From assembly GCA_020430675.1 (NCBI GenBank), contig JAGQJJ010000178.1, forward strand, positions 1-7,402: 7,402 nucleotides of DNA, given 5' to 3'. The stretch comes from Myxococcales bacterium. Its GTDB lineage: Bacteria > Myxococcota > Bradymonadia > UBA7976 > UBA1532. A program made the translations under genes and the position numbers. Shown here one piece after another: positions 1-6,110 of the stretch (its first letter is position 1; each line of letters opens with the position of its first letter). Under the pieces are notes generated by a model. The model saw only the letters and a program-made list of their open reading frames with translations. It did not search any database and had not been told where the DNA came from.

Positions 1-34
1 CGAGGCGCCGACAGCGGCAAGGCGGGAACCCGAA

Positions 35-53
35 GGCGTAGCAGCGCTGCGCC
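35..53. repeat. Inverted repeat / hairpin in leader
   Basis: GGCGTAGC and GCTGCGCC can pair over 8 bp (one T-G wobble) around an AGC loop. There is no T-tract after it, so it is a weak terminator candidate for whatever lies upstream. It may equally be a chance GC-rich fold or part of the operon leader. Confidence 0.35.
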
Positions 54-68
54 GAGCGGTGAGAAACA

Positions 69-92
69 CAGCCGATGGCGGTGCATCGGCTG
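69..92. repeat. Perfect 9-bp inverted repeat with 6-nt spacer
   Basis: CAGCCGATG and CATCGGCTG are perfect reverse complements separated by GCGGTG. It lies 57 bp before the first gene of the operon. It could be a T-less terminator of an upstream transcript, an operator for a dimeric regulator of the operon, or a leader hairpin. The 9-6-9 geometry also resembles a recombinase core site, but nothing else supports that reading. Confidence 0.45.
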
Positions 93-148
93 ACGCAGCA
101 GGAGCCTTTGCCCGGGCCTGCGAAAGTCCGCCATGATCGGAGGGCAGA

Positions 149-1060
149 ATGCGCGTCCCCTACGAGCATATCCGCCATCAGGGCCCGGTGGTCGCGGCGC
201 TTGGCCGCGTCGCCTGGCAGCTCGCCGCGCGCCGGCTGGGCGTGGCGTCGGCGCCGCTGACCTCGGTGCCCGGACCCACCTATACCGCCATCGTGCCGCC
301 CCGCGATCCGCAGATGGTCGCCGACTTCATTCGCTGGGCGGGCGGTGAGCCATCGGCCTGGCGCGGGCGCGTGCCGCCGCATCTCTTTCCGCAATGGGGC
401 TTCCCGCTCTTGCAGCGCACGCTCGACGGGGTGCAATACCCGCTGGGCAAGGTGCTCAACGCCGGCTGCCGCATCGAGGTGCGCGCGCCGCTGCCGGCCA
501 AGAGTCCGCTGCATCTCTCGGCGAATCTGGCCAGCATCGACGATGATGGCCGGCGCGCGCTGTTGACGCAGCGGCTGGTGACCGCCACGCCCGATGGCGT
601 CGAAGCGATGGTCGCCGAGTTGCGCGCGTTGGTGCCGCTGGGCGAGAAGCCCAAAGAGACGAAGAAGCGCACGCCGACGCTGGTGCCGGTCGACGCCCGG
701 CCGCTCGGCGGACGCCGGCTGCCGGCCGATGCCGGGCTCGCTTTTGCGTGCCTGACCGGCGACTTCAACCCGATCCATTGGTTGCAGCCCTATGCGGCGG
801 CCGCCGGCTTCGGCCGCACCATCCTGCACGGCTTCGGCACGCTGGCCATCGCGCTGGAGCGCCTGCGCCGCACGTTGTGGGCCGGCGATCCCGACCTGCC
901 GGCGGTGGTCGACGTGCGCTTCACCAAGCCGCTCAAGCTGCCGGCCGCGCCGCAGGTCTTCGTGCGCGACCACGAGTTCTTCGTCGGCCCCGCGCCCGGC
1001 GCGCCCGCCTGGCTGACCGGCGCTTTTGCCCTCTCGCCCGATGAGGAGATCCCATCATGA
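149..1060 (+). CDS. MaoC-like (R)-specific enoyl-CoA hydratase / 3-hydroxyacyl dehydratase
   Basis: The 303-residue product belongs to the MaoC/hotdog family, which reversibly hydrates trans-2-enoyl thioesters to (R)-3-hydroxyacyl thioesters in the cytoplasm. The C-terminal half carries the hydratase motif GDFNPIH at residues 204-210, with D205 and H210 as the expected catalytic pair. It is followed by a glycine-rich stretch and LHGFGTLAIAL (226-236), where the family normally has I-x-HGM. The N-terminal half (about 45-170) looks like a second, degenerate hotdog without the motif, giving the double-hotdog length of about 280-300 residues seen in mycobacterial HtdX-type dehydratases. The ATG is chosen because GGAGGG (139-144) sits just upstream. 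The stop overlaps the start of the reductase gene as ATGA, which indicates translational coupling. The substrate could be acyl-CoA or acyl-ACP; the neighbouring FadI-type thiolase favours CoA. The family call is secure, the exact substrate is not. Confidence 0.9.
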   Translation: MRVPYEHIRHQGPVVAALGRVAWQLAARRLGVASAPLTSVPGPTYTAIVPPRDPQMVADFIRWAGGEPSAWRGRVPPHLFPQWGFPLLQRTLDGVQYPLGKVLNAGCRIEVRAPLPAKSPLHLSANLASIDDDGRRALLTQRLVTATPDGVEAMVAELRALVPLGEKPKETKKRTPTLVPVDARPLGGRRLPADAGLAFACLTGDFNPIHWLQPYAAAAGFGRTILHGFGTLAIALERLRRTLWAGDPDLPAVVDVRFTKPLKLPAAPQVFVRDHEFFVGPAPGAPAWLTGAFALSPDEEIPS

Positions 1061-2490
1061 GCGACATGCTCGTCGAACTCAGCGCCAACCCCTGGTTCAA
1101 GCAGGCGGTCAAGCAGCTCGGGCTGCCCATCCCGACGCCGCAGAAGCTGGCGCGGGCCAAAGGCGCGCGCGTCGCCCGGCCGTTGCAGGATCGCACCATC
1201 GTCGTCGACACCGCGATCGACGGGCAGCTCGACGCGGTCGTCGCCGAGACGCTGGCCGAAGCGGGCGCCGATCCGCATCTGGTGGGCCTCGACGAAGTGC
1301 CCGAGTCGTGGCGCACCGCCGGTGAAGCGTTTGGTCGCCCGGCGCGGCTCGTGCCGCTCGAAGCGCCCGAGGACGCCCGCGTGCACGGCATCGTGCTCGA
1401 CGCCTCGACGATGAAGGCGCCCGCCGATCTGCGGCGCCTCTACGACGTGCTGCACGGCTGGCTGCCGCGCCTGCGAAGCTGCGGGCGCGTGATCGTGCTC
1501 GGCCGCCCGCCCGAGAAGTCGCGCGACCCGGCCGAAGCGGCGACGCGCGCCGGCCTCGACGCCTTCGTGCGCAGCGTGGCCCGCGAGATCGGCCGCAAGG
1601 GCGCGACCGCGCATGTGGTCTACGTCACGGGTCGCGCCGAGAAGCGCCTGCCGGCGTTGCTGCGCTTCTTGCTCTCAGAGCGCTCGGCGTTCATCACCGG
1701 CCAGCCCTGGCGCCTGTCGTCGGCGGTCGAACACAAGGCCGATCCGGTCTATGTGCGGCCGCTTGAAGGCAAGGTCGCCCTGGTCACCGGCGCCGCGCGG
1801 GGTATCGGCGCCGCCACCGCCGCGACGCTGGCCGCCGAGGGCGCGAAGGTCATCTGCCTCGACCGCCCCGGCGACGAAGAAGCCACCGCAAAGATCGCCC
1901 AGAAGATCGGCGGCCGCCCGCTGATGGTCGACATCACCGCCGCCGACGCGCCGGCGCAGATTCGCGAGGTCTTGCAGACCGAGTTCGGCGGGGTCGACAT
2001 CGTCGTGCACAACGCCGGCATCACCCGCGACAAGACGCTGGCCCGCATGAAGCCCGAGCAGTGGGATCAGGCCATCGACGTCAATCTGGGCGCCATTCTC
2101 CGCATCAACGACGCCCTGCTCGAAGACACGCTGCGCGATGGCGGCCGAGTGGTCTGCCTGAGCAGCGTCGCCGGCCTCGCGGGCAATGTGGGCCAGACGA
2201 ACTACGCGGCGAGCAAGGCCGGGGTCGCCGGTTATGTGCGCGCCCTGGCGCCCACGCTCAGCCGACGCGGCATCGCGGTCAACGCGATCGCGCCCGGCTT
2301 CATCGAGACGCGGTTGACGGCGGCCATCCCCGCGGTGACCCGCGAGGTGGGGCGGCGCATGTCGGCGCTGGGCCAGGGCGGATTGCCCGAGGACGTCGCC
2401 GAGCTGTGCACCTTCCTTTGCACCCCCGACGCCGCCGGGCTCAGCGGCGAGGTCGTCCGCGTCTGCGGCGGCCTCTTCATCGGCGCCTGA
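1057..2490 (+). CDS. fabG: High-molecular-weight 3-oxoacyl-(ACP/CoA) reductase, FabG4 type
   Basis: This 477-residue short-chain dehydrogenase/reductase converts 3-oxoacyl thioesters to (R)-3-hydroxyacyl thioesters. The C-terminal domain (about 237-477) is a complete classical SDR: TGAARGIG nucleotide loop (244-251), NAG (319-321), N343, catalytic S370, and Y383/K387 in YAASK. The N-terminal region (about 1-225) lacks these motifs and resembles the degenerate Rossmann/flavodoxin-like domain of two-domain FabG4 proteins, which are about 450 residues long; ordinary FabG is about 245. An acidic residue, D269, closes the second beta strand (VICLD), which usually signals NADH rather than NADPH preference; that is inference. 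The start overlaps the preceding stop (ATGA), with AGGAG at 1044-1048. The order dehydratase-reductase-thiolase matches Mycobacterium tuberculosis htdX-fabG4-fadA2. ACP or CoA as carrier remains open. Confidence 0.92.
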   Translation: MSDMLVELSANPWFKQAVKQLGLPIPTPQKLARAKGARVARPLQDRTIVVDTAIDGQLDAVVAETLAEAGADPHLVGLDEVPESWRTAGEAFGRPARLVPLEAPEDARVHGIVLDASTMKAPADLRRLYDVLHGWLPRLRSCGRVIVLGRPPEKSRDPAEAATRAGLDAFVRSVAREIGRKGATAHVVYVTGRAEKRLPALLRFLLSERSAFITGQPWRLSSAVEHKADPVYVRPLEGKVALVTGAARGIGAATAATLAAEGAKVICLDRPGDEEATAKIAQKIGGRPLMVDITAADAPAQIREVLQTEFGGVDIVVHNAGITRDKTLARMKPEQWDQAIDVNLGAILRINDALLEDTLRDGGRVVCLSSVAGLAGNVGQTNYAASKAGVAGYVRALAPTLSRRGIAVNAIAPGFIETRLTAAIPAVTREVGRRMSALGQGGLPEDVAELCTFLCTPDAAGLSGEVVRVCGGLFIGA

Positions 2491-2495
2491 GGAGG
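2491..2495 (+). promoter_or_regulatory. Ribosome binding site fixing the thiolase start
   Basis: GGAGG lies immediately after the reductase stop and 6 nt before the ATG at 2502. The reading frame stays open upstream as far as 2061, but that extension is arginine-rich, lies inside the reductase gene in another frame and matches no thiolase N-terminus. This site therefore decides the start. Confidence 0.85.
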
Positions 2496-2501
2496 CCAAC
2501 C

Positions 2502-3773
2502 ATGGCGCGGCGAGCGGTCATCATCGGCGGGGTGCGCACCCCCTTCGTCAAGGCGTTTCGCGAGTACCTCAAGCTCGACTCGATCGCGCTCGGCGTGGCC
2601 GCGGTCGGCGCGCTCATGGAGCGCTACGCCCTGCCGCGGCGCGAGATCGAGAGCATCGTCTGGGGCGGCGTCATCCTGCCCGGCCTCGCGCCCAATGTGG
2701 GTCGCGAGATCGCGCTCGATCTGAAGCTGCCGCCCGAGGTCGAGGCCATGACCTGCACCCGGGCCTGCGCCACCGGTCTGCAGGCGGTCACCCTGGCCGC
2801 GGCGGCCATCGAGCGCGGCGAGTACGACGTGGCCATCGCGGGTGGCAGCGACTCGACGAGCAACGCCGAGATCAAGATGCCGCAGAAGGTGGTGCACGCC
2901 CTCGCGCCGGTGGCCATGGGCGGCAAGGCCACGCCCGGCGATGTGCTCGGCGCCATCGGCAAGCTGGCGCCCTTCACCGATATTCTGCCCAAGGCGCCCA
3001 AGATCGCCGAGCGCACGACCGGCCAGGTCATGGGCGAAGCGGCGGAAGAGATGGCCCGGCGCAATGAGATCCCGCGCGAGGCGCAAGATGACTTCGCGGT
3101 GCGCAGCCACCACCGGGCGGCGGCGGCGATTCGCTCGGGGCGCTTCGATCGCGAGGTCGCAGCGACGGCCGGGGTCTACGCCGATACCATGGTGCGCGCA
3201 GACACCAGCGTCGAGAAGCTGGCGAAGCTGCGCCCGGTCTTTGCGCGCAAAGGCACGCTGACCGCCGGCAACAGCAGCCCGCTGACCGATGGCGGCGCCG
3301 CGGTGCTGTTGATGAGCGAAGAGAAGGCCCGCGCGCTGGGCTACACGCCGCTCGCGGCGTTCCGGTCGTGGGCCTATACCGGCGTCGACCCGGCCGACCA
3401 GCTCTTGATGGGCCCGGCGCTGGCGATGCCCAAGGCGCTCGACCGCGCCGGCCTGAGCCTGGCCGACATCGATCTGGTCGACCTGCACGAAGCCTTCGCC
3501 GCCCAGGTGCTCTGCGTGCTCAAGATGCTCGGCAGCGCCGCCTTCGCCCGGGCCCGGCTCGGGCGCAGCCAGGCGGTCGGCGAGATCGACCCCGAGCGGC
3601 TCAATGTGCATGGGGGGTCGGTGGCCATCGGCCATCCGTTCGGCGCGACCGGGGCGCGCATGGTCACCACGATGGCCAATGAGCTGCACGCCGCCGATCG
3701 CGAGACCGCGCTGCTCGGCATCTGCGCCGCTGGTGGCCTCGGCGCAGCGGCGGTGCTCGAACGGGTCAGCTGA
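2502..3773 (+). CDS. fadI: Acetyl-CoA C-acyltransferase (thiolase), FadI / trifunctional beta-subunit type
   Basis: This 423-residue thiolase cleaves 3-oxoacyl-CoA with CoA to acetyl-CoA and a shortened acyl-CoA, or runs as the reverse condensation. It starts with the classical MARRAVIIGGVRTPF. Catalytic signatures are all present: nucleophilic C89 in TRACATGLQA, H329 in DLHEAFAAQ, H378 in HGGSVAIGHPFGATGAR (370-386), and C408 in GICAAGGLG. HEAFAAQ, where many biosynthetic thiolases have NEAFA, places it with FadI / trifunctional-protein beta subunits and mycobacterial FadA2. Length fits that group (about 425-440). It is 11 bp downstream of the reductase and ends the operon, since the next gene converges 10 bp away. 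No FadJ-like alpha subunit is present. Instead an (R)-hydratase and an (R)-specific reductase are encoded beside it, which is unlike the usual (S)-pathway fadIJ arrangement. Functional symbol chosen by similarity; fadA2 would be equally fair. Confidence 0.92.
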   Translation: MARRAVIIGGVRTPFVKAFREYLKLDSIALGVAAVGALMERYALPRREIESIVWGGVILPGLAPNVGREIALDLKLPPEVEAMTCTRACATGLQAVTLAAAAIERGEYDVAIAGGSDSTSNAEIKMPQKVVHALAPVAMGGKATPGDVLGAIGKLAPFTDILPKAPKIAERTTGQVMGEAAEEMARRNEIPREAQDDFAVRSHHRAAAAIRSGRFDREVAATAGVYADTMVRADTSVEKLAKLRPVFARKGTLTAGNSSPLTDGGAAVLLMSEEKARALGYTPLAAFRSWAYTGVDPADQLLMGPALAMPKALDRAGLSLADIDLVDLHEAFAAQVLCVLKMLGSAAFARARLGRSQAVGEIDPERLNVHGGSVAIGHPFGATGARMVTTMANELHAADRETALLGICAAGGLGAAAVLERVS

Positions 3774-3783
3774 GCCTGCTCGA

Positions 3784-4140
3784 TCAGTCGATCGGCGGCT
3801 CGGCGACGGCGGTCACGTTCATCTTCATCGGCACCTGCACGACGATCAGATCCACCACATCGGTGTAGCTGGCGTGCACCACCAGATCCTCTTCCGGCTC
3901 GCCGACGCCCTCGAACGAGTACTCCACGTCTTCGGGCAGAGTCGCGCTGCTGACCGCGGCGCGTGAGCGGATGTTGGCCTCGATGTCGCCTTCGGCCGCT
4001 TCGGTCCGGCGCGCGTCGAGCGCCTCCGAGCTCATCAGGCTTTTGACCTGCAGGTAGTTCACATAAACCATCGCGAACTTCACGCCGACAAAGAGCAGCA
4101 CGGCGATGATCGCGACGGACAGGATGCGCTTGAGCGTCAC
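3784..4140 (-). CDS. Small membrane-anchored protein of unknown function (DUF4845-like appearance)
   Basis: I do not recognise this protein with confidence. The 118-residue product has a short positive N-terminus (TLKR), one hydrophobic segment at about 5-26, then a mostly acidic soluble domain ending in strand-like hydrophobic stretches (DLVVHASYTDVVDLIVVQVP at 85-104). This suggests a type II or pilin-like anchored protein with the domain outside the cytoplasmic membrane. The layout, including a Y-x-x-Y-x-x-V-K helix after the anchor, recalls DUF4845 proteins of proteobacteria; this is a resemblance only. A GTG start at 4140 is chosen because GGAGG lies 6 nt upstream and the hydrophobic segment then falls at the very N-terminus. 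An ATG at 4209 would add 23 residues with no signal character and no good RBS. It converges with the thiolase gene, leaving 10 bp between the stops, and diverges from the flagellin gene. Confidence 0.7.
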   Translation of the reverse strand: MTLKRILSVAIIAVLLFVGVKFAMVYVNYLQVKSLMSSEALDARRTEAAEGDIEANIRSRAAVSSATLPEDVEYSFEGVGEPEEDLVVHASYTDVVDLIVVQVPMKMNVTAVAEPPID

Positions 4141-4145
4141 GTTTG

Positions 4146-4153
4146 TCCTCCCC
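4146..4153 (-). promoter_or_regulatory. Ribosome binding site supporting a GTG start
   Basis: On the minus strand GGGGAGGA precedes the GTG at 4140 by 5 nt. It decides between this start and the ATG 69 nt upstream. Confidence 0.65.
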
Positions 4154-4275
4154 GAGGTGTACGCGATGCCGAGTATGGCGCGGTTGTGAGCCGGACGCGA
4201 GTTCCACAAACTCGCCGCATAGCGAGGCGCGATAGGGCCGCACGAGAATTATTCAGATAACGACGCACTTTTTTC

Positions 4276-4302
4276 TCAGGATCACGGCTTCGGTGCCGAT
4301 GA
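4276..4302 (+). promoter_or_regulatory. Candidate sigma-28 (FliA) promoter for the flagellin gene
   Basis: GCCGATGA (4295-4302) matches the FliA -10 consensus GCCGATAA at 7 of 8 positions. At the canonical spacing of 15 nt from the -35 tetramer lies TCAG, against the consensus TAAA (2 of 4). Flagellins are commonly transcribed by sigma-28. The predicted leader would be about 150 nt, which is long, and the -35 is poor, so this is a candidate only. Confidence 0.35.
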
Positions 4303-4449
4303 AGGGGGTGAACGGCCGGACCCGCCGAAGCTGGCGACCGCAGCCGAAAAGAGACAGATGACGCGGGCTTGCAGGATGCAGGCTCATCGACCCGAAGGCA
4401 TGGAAGCCGCCCTCGAAGCTCGTCTGGGATGGGCTCGAGGTGTATCCAC

Positions 4450-4455
4450 GGAGGA
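4450..4455 (+). promoter_or_regulatory. Ribosome binding site fixing the flagellin start
   Basis: GGAGGA lies 5 nt before the ATG at 4461. An in-frame ATG at 4440 would add MYPRRIP in front of the invariant flagellin N-terminus and would place this site inside the gene, so 4461 is preferred. Confidence 0.8.
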
Positions 4456-4460
4456 TACCC

Positions 4461-5882
4461 ATGGGACTGTACGTCAATACCAACGTTGCGTCGATCAACG
4501 CGCAGCGCAGCCTCCTTCACAGCCAGAACCGCCTCGCGAAGAACTTCGCGCGCCTCTCCAGCGGTCTGCGCATCAACACCGCGGGCGACGACGCCGCCGG
4601 GCTTGCCATCAGCGAACGGTTCACCAGCCAGATTCGCGGGCTCAGCCAGGCCGTGCGCAATGCCAACGATGCCATCTCGCTCGCGCAGGTGGCCGAAGGC
4701 GCGCTCAGCGAATCGACCAATATCTTGCAGCGCATGCGTGAGCTGGCCATTCAGGCGGCCAACGACATCAACAGCGATGCCGACCGCGCGGCGCTGAACG
4801 ATGAGATCGAGCAGCTCAAAGACGAGCTGGACCGCATCGGCAACAACACCACCTTCAATGGCACCAAGCTGCTCGATGGCTCGTTTGTCGATGCCTTCTT
4901 CCACGTCGGCGCGTTTGCGCGCCAGACGGTGCGAGTGCGCATCCGCGACGCGCGGGCCATCACGGTCGGGCGGCAGGCGACGCAGACCGGCACGCCGGTC
5001 ACCACCGACCCGCTGGCCAATGGCGATGTCATCATCAATGGCATCACCATTCGCGCCACGCAGCCCGAGGATGACCCCTACTCGACGGCCAACCCCGATG
5101 GCTCGGCCATCGCCAAGGCGGCGGCCATCAATGACACCACCGAGTACCATGGGGTCACGGCCAAGCCGCTGCCGACGGTGTTCATCGCGCCCAATGCCAT
5201 CACTGGTGGCACGCTCGACAACGTCAACAACATCACCATCAACGGCCAGACGATCACCGGCATCCGCGTGGCGGGCGACGACGCCACCGACACATTGGTG
5301 CGCGCGATCAACGAGGTCTTCACGCGCACCGGCGTCAGCGCCTCGCTCGACCAGCGCGGGCATCTCATGCTGCGCGCCGAAGACGGGCGAAACATCGAGG
5401 TGACCTTCAACGGCGCCGGCAACGTGCTCGCCGGCATCGGCGCCGCACCGGTGGTGCAGACGGCATCGGTCAACCTGTACAGCGAAGAGCAGTACGAGCT
5501 CAGCGGGGCCAATGAAGCCTTCATCGGCTTCATCAACAACGAGTTGGTGGGCGTCAACGCCAACGAGGCGGTGACCACCGTCGATGTGTTGACCCGGTTT
5601 GATGCCAACGAAGCCTTGTTGCGCCTCGACCGAGCCATCGCCCAGGTCACCCGCGACCGCGCCGAGCTGGGCGCGGTGACCAACCGCATGCAATCGACGC
5701 TGGCCAACCTGACGACCGTCATCGAAGCCAGCAGCGCCTCGCGCAGCCGCATTCGCGACGCCGACTTCGCCGAAGAGACGTCCGACCTGGCGCGGAACCA
5801 GATTCTCCAGCAGGCGGGGGTGTCGATTCTGGCACAGGCCAACGCTTCGCCCCAGTCGGTTCTGAGTCTGTTGCAGGGTTGA
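4461..5882 (+). CDS. fliC: Flagellin (filament protein)
   Basis: This 473-residue protein polymerises into the flagellar filament after export by the flagellar type III apparatus. The N-terminal D0/D1 region (about 1-140) is canonical: [18 protein letters not shown], then [23 protein letters not shown] (31-53) and [14 protein letters not shown] (89-102), the stretch corresponding to the TLR5 recognition site. FHVGAFARQ (137-145) corresponds to the usual FQVG-x4-Q. The middle (about 146-375) carries two Flagellin_IN-like units, around INGITIRA (182-189) and [11 protein letters not shown] through TGVSASLD (257-297), the second followed by DGRNIEVTF. The C-terminal D1/D0 (about 385-473) has [21 protein letters not shown] and ends LSLLQG. 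No cysteine was seen and no signal peptide is expected. No chaperone, cap or other flagellar gene is adjacent. Expression is probably under sigma-28, supported only by a weak upstream match. Confidence 0.97.
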   Translation: MGLYVNTNVASINAQRSLLHSQNRLAKNFARLSSGLRINTAGDDAAGLAISERFTSQIRGLSQAVRNANDAISLAQVAEGALSESTNILQRMRELAIQAANDINSDADRAALNDEIEQLKDELDRIGNNTTFNGTKLLDGSFVDAFFHVGAFARQTVRVRIRDARAITVGRQATQTGTPVTTDPLANGDVIINGITIRATQPEDDPYSTANPDGSAIAKAAAINDTTEYHGVTAKPLPTVFIAPNAITGGTLDNVNNITINGQTITGIRVAGDDATDTLVRAINEVFTRTGVSASLDQRGHLMLRAEDGRNIEVTFNGAGNVLAGIGAAPVVQTASVNLYSEEQYELSGANEAFIGFINNELVGVNANEAVTTVDVLTRFDANEALLRLDRAIAQVTRDRAELGAVTNRMQSTLANLTTVIEASSASRSRIRDADFAEETSDLARNQILQQAGVSILAQANASPQSVLSLLQG

Positions 5883-5928
5883 TCCGCGGCGCGACCGCAT
5901 CACCTGGCATCGACGAGCGGAGGGGAAC

Positions 5929-5941
5929 GCATCGGCGCGCG
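5929..5941 (+). repeat. 13-bp direct repeat, copy 1
   Basis: GCATCGGCGCGCG occurs here and again at 6066-6078, 137 bp apart, in the spacer between flagellin and recombinase. Each copy forms the left arm of a GC-rich hairpin. Confidence 0.5.
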
Positions 5942-5955
5942 ATGGCATCGCGCCG
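5933..5955. repeat. GC-rich palindrome downstream of flagellin
   Basis: The perfect 17-nt palindrome GCGCGATGGCATCGCGC (5937-5953, 8-bp arms, single central base) overlaps an alternative 7-bp pairing of CGGCGCG with CGCGCCG. It lies about 50 nt after the flagellin stop and could end transcription, but no T-run follows. It contains one of the TGGCATC motifs found around the recombinase gene, so a protein binding site is an alternative. Confidence 0.5.
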
Positions 5956-6018
5956 TGGCGCCGCGGCGTGACCTTCGTGGGTGCCAAAAGAAGAGATCGG
6001 ATCGGACGCCCGGGCAGG

Positions 6019-6054
6019 GTCGTCCGCGACGGACGCGGTCCGTCGGCGGGCGAC
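6019..6054. repeat. Long stem-loop (16 bp) upstream of the recombinase gene
   Basis: Positions 6019-6034 pair with 6038-6054 around a GCG loop. The inner 8 bp (CGACGGAC/GTCCGTCG) are perfect; the outer 8 bp include one T-G wobble and follow a single bulged G at 6046. This is the longest inverted repeat seen in the window. It ends 56 nt before the recombinase ATG and could be a terminator insulating the gene from flagellin transcription, an operator, or part of a recombination site. Confidence 0.55.
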
Positions 6055-6065
6055 GTCCGGTCCCG

Positions 6066-6078
6066 GCATCGGCGCGCG
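6066..6078 (+). repeat. 13-bp direct repeat, copy 2
   Basis: Second exact copy of GCATCGGCGCGCG (first at 5929-5941). The flanking bases differ on both sides, so the identity is confined to these 13 bp. Confidence 0.5.
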
Positions 6079-6098
6079 TCGCCCTCGGGGGCGCGCGC
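6072..6098 (+). repeat. Hairpin immediately upstream of the recombinase RBS
   Basis: GCGCGCG pairs with CGCGCGC, and the stem continues inward with a wobble, a mismatch and two G-C pairs. It ends 2 nt before the GGAGG at 6101-6105. A stem this close to the ribosome binding site could influence translation initiation, but alternating GC sequence forms such stems readily by chance. Confidence 0.35.
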
Positions 6099-6110
6099 AG
6101 GGAGGCTCAT

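Larger units (their letters stand above)
4141..4460. other. Divergent intergenic region, 320 bp
   Basis: No plausible gene lies here on either strand. It separates the small membrane-protein gene (leftward) from the flagellin gene (rightward), so it should hold both promoters. It contains the most AT-rich patch of the window at about 4245-4280, including a T6 run, which stands out against the surrounding GC-rich DNA. A weak sigma-28-like site is annotated separately. I found no good sigma-70 or sigma-54 promoter and no recognisable c-di-GMP riboswitch core. A small CGGC/GCCG hairpin sits at 4285-4298. Confidence 0.6.

Noticed and set aside
2..136. Possible C-terminal end of an upstream gene in the second frame, stopping at 134-136
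   Set aside because: Third codon positions are rich in A and T compared with the genes here, and the peptide matches nothing I recognise. Two strong hairpins also lie within it.
2061..2501. In-frame upstream extension of the thiolase
   Set aside because: The added 147 residues are arginine-rich, lie inside the reductase gene in another frame and lack thiolase similarity. The RBS and canonical N-terminus are at 2491-2502.
2232..3689. A 485-codon minus-strand open frame over the reductase and thiolase genes
   Set aside because: Rich in Arg, His, Gly and Ala, with no motif. It mirrors genes whose catalytic residues are all in place on the plus strand.
4358..4373. Sigma-54 promoter upstream of flagellin (TTGCA at 4369-4373)
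   Set aside because: The -12-like element has no GG at the required spacing; the -24 region is a poor match.
4280..4440. c-di-GMP riboswitch or other known riboswitch in the flagellin leader
   Set aside because: No conserved riboswitch core sequence could be found; only a 4-bp hairpin is evident.
4137..6110. A 657-codon open frame on the minus strand covering the flagellin gene
   Set aside because: It is fully antisense to an unmistakable flagellin and the flanking spacer. Its product is low-complexity with no recognisable domain, as expected from strong third-position GC bias.
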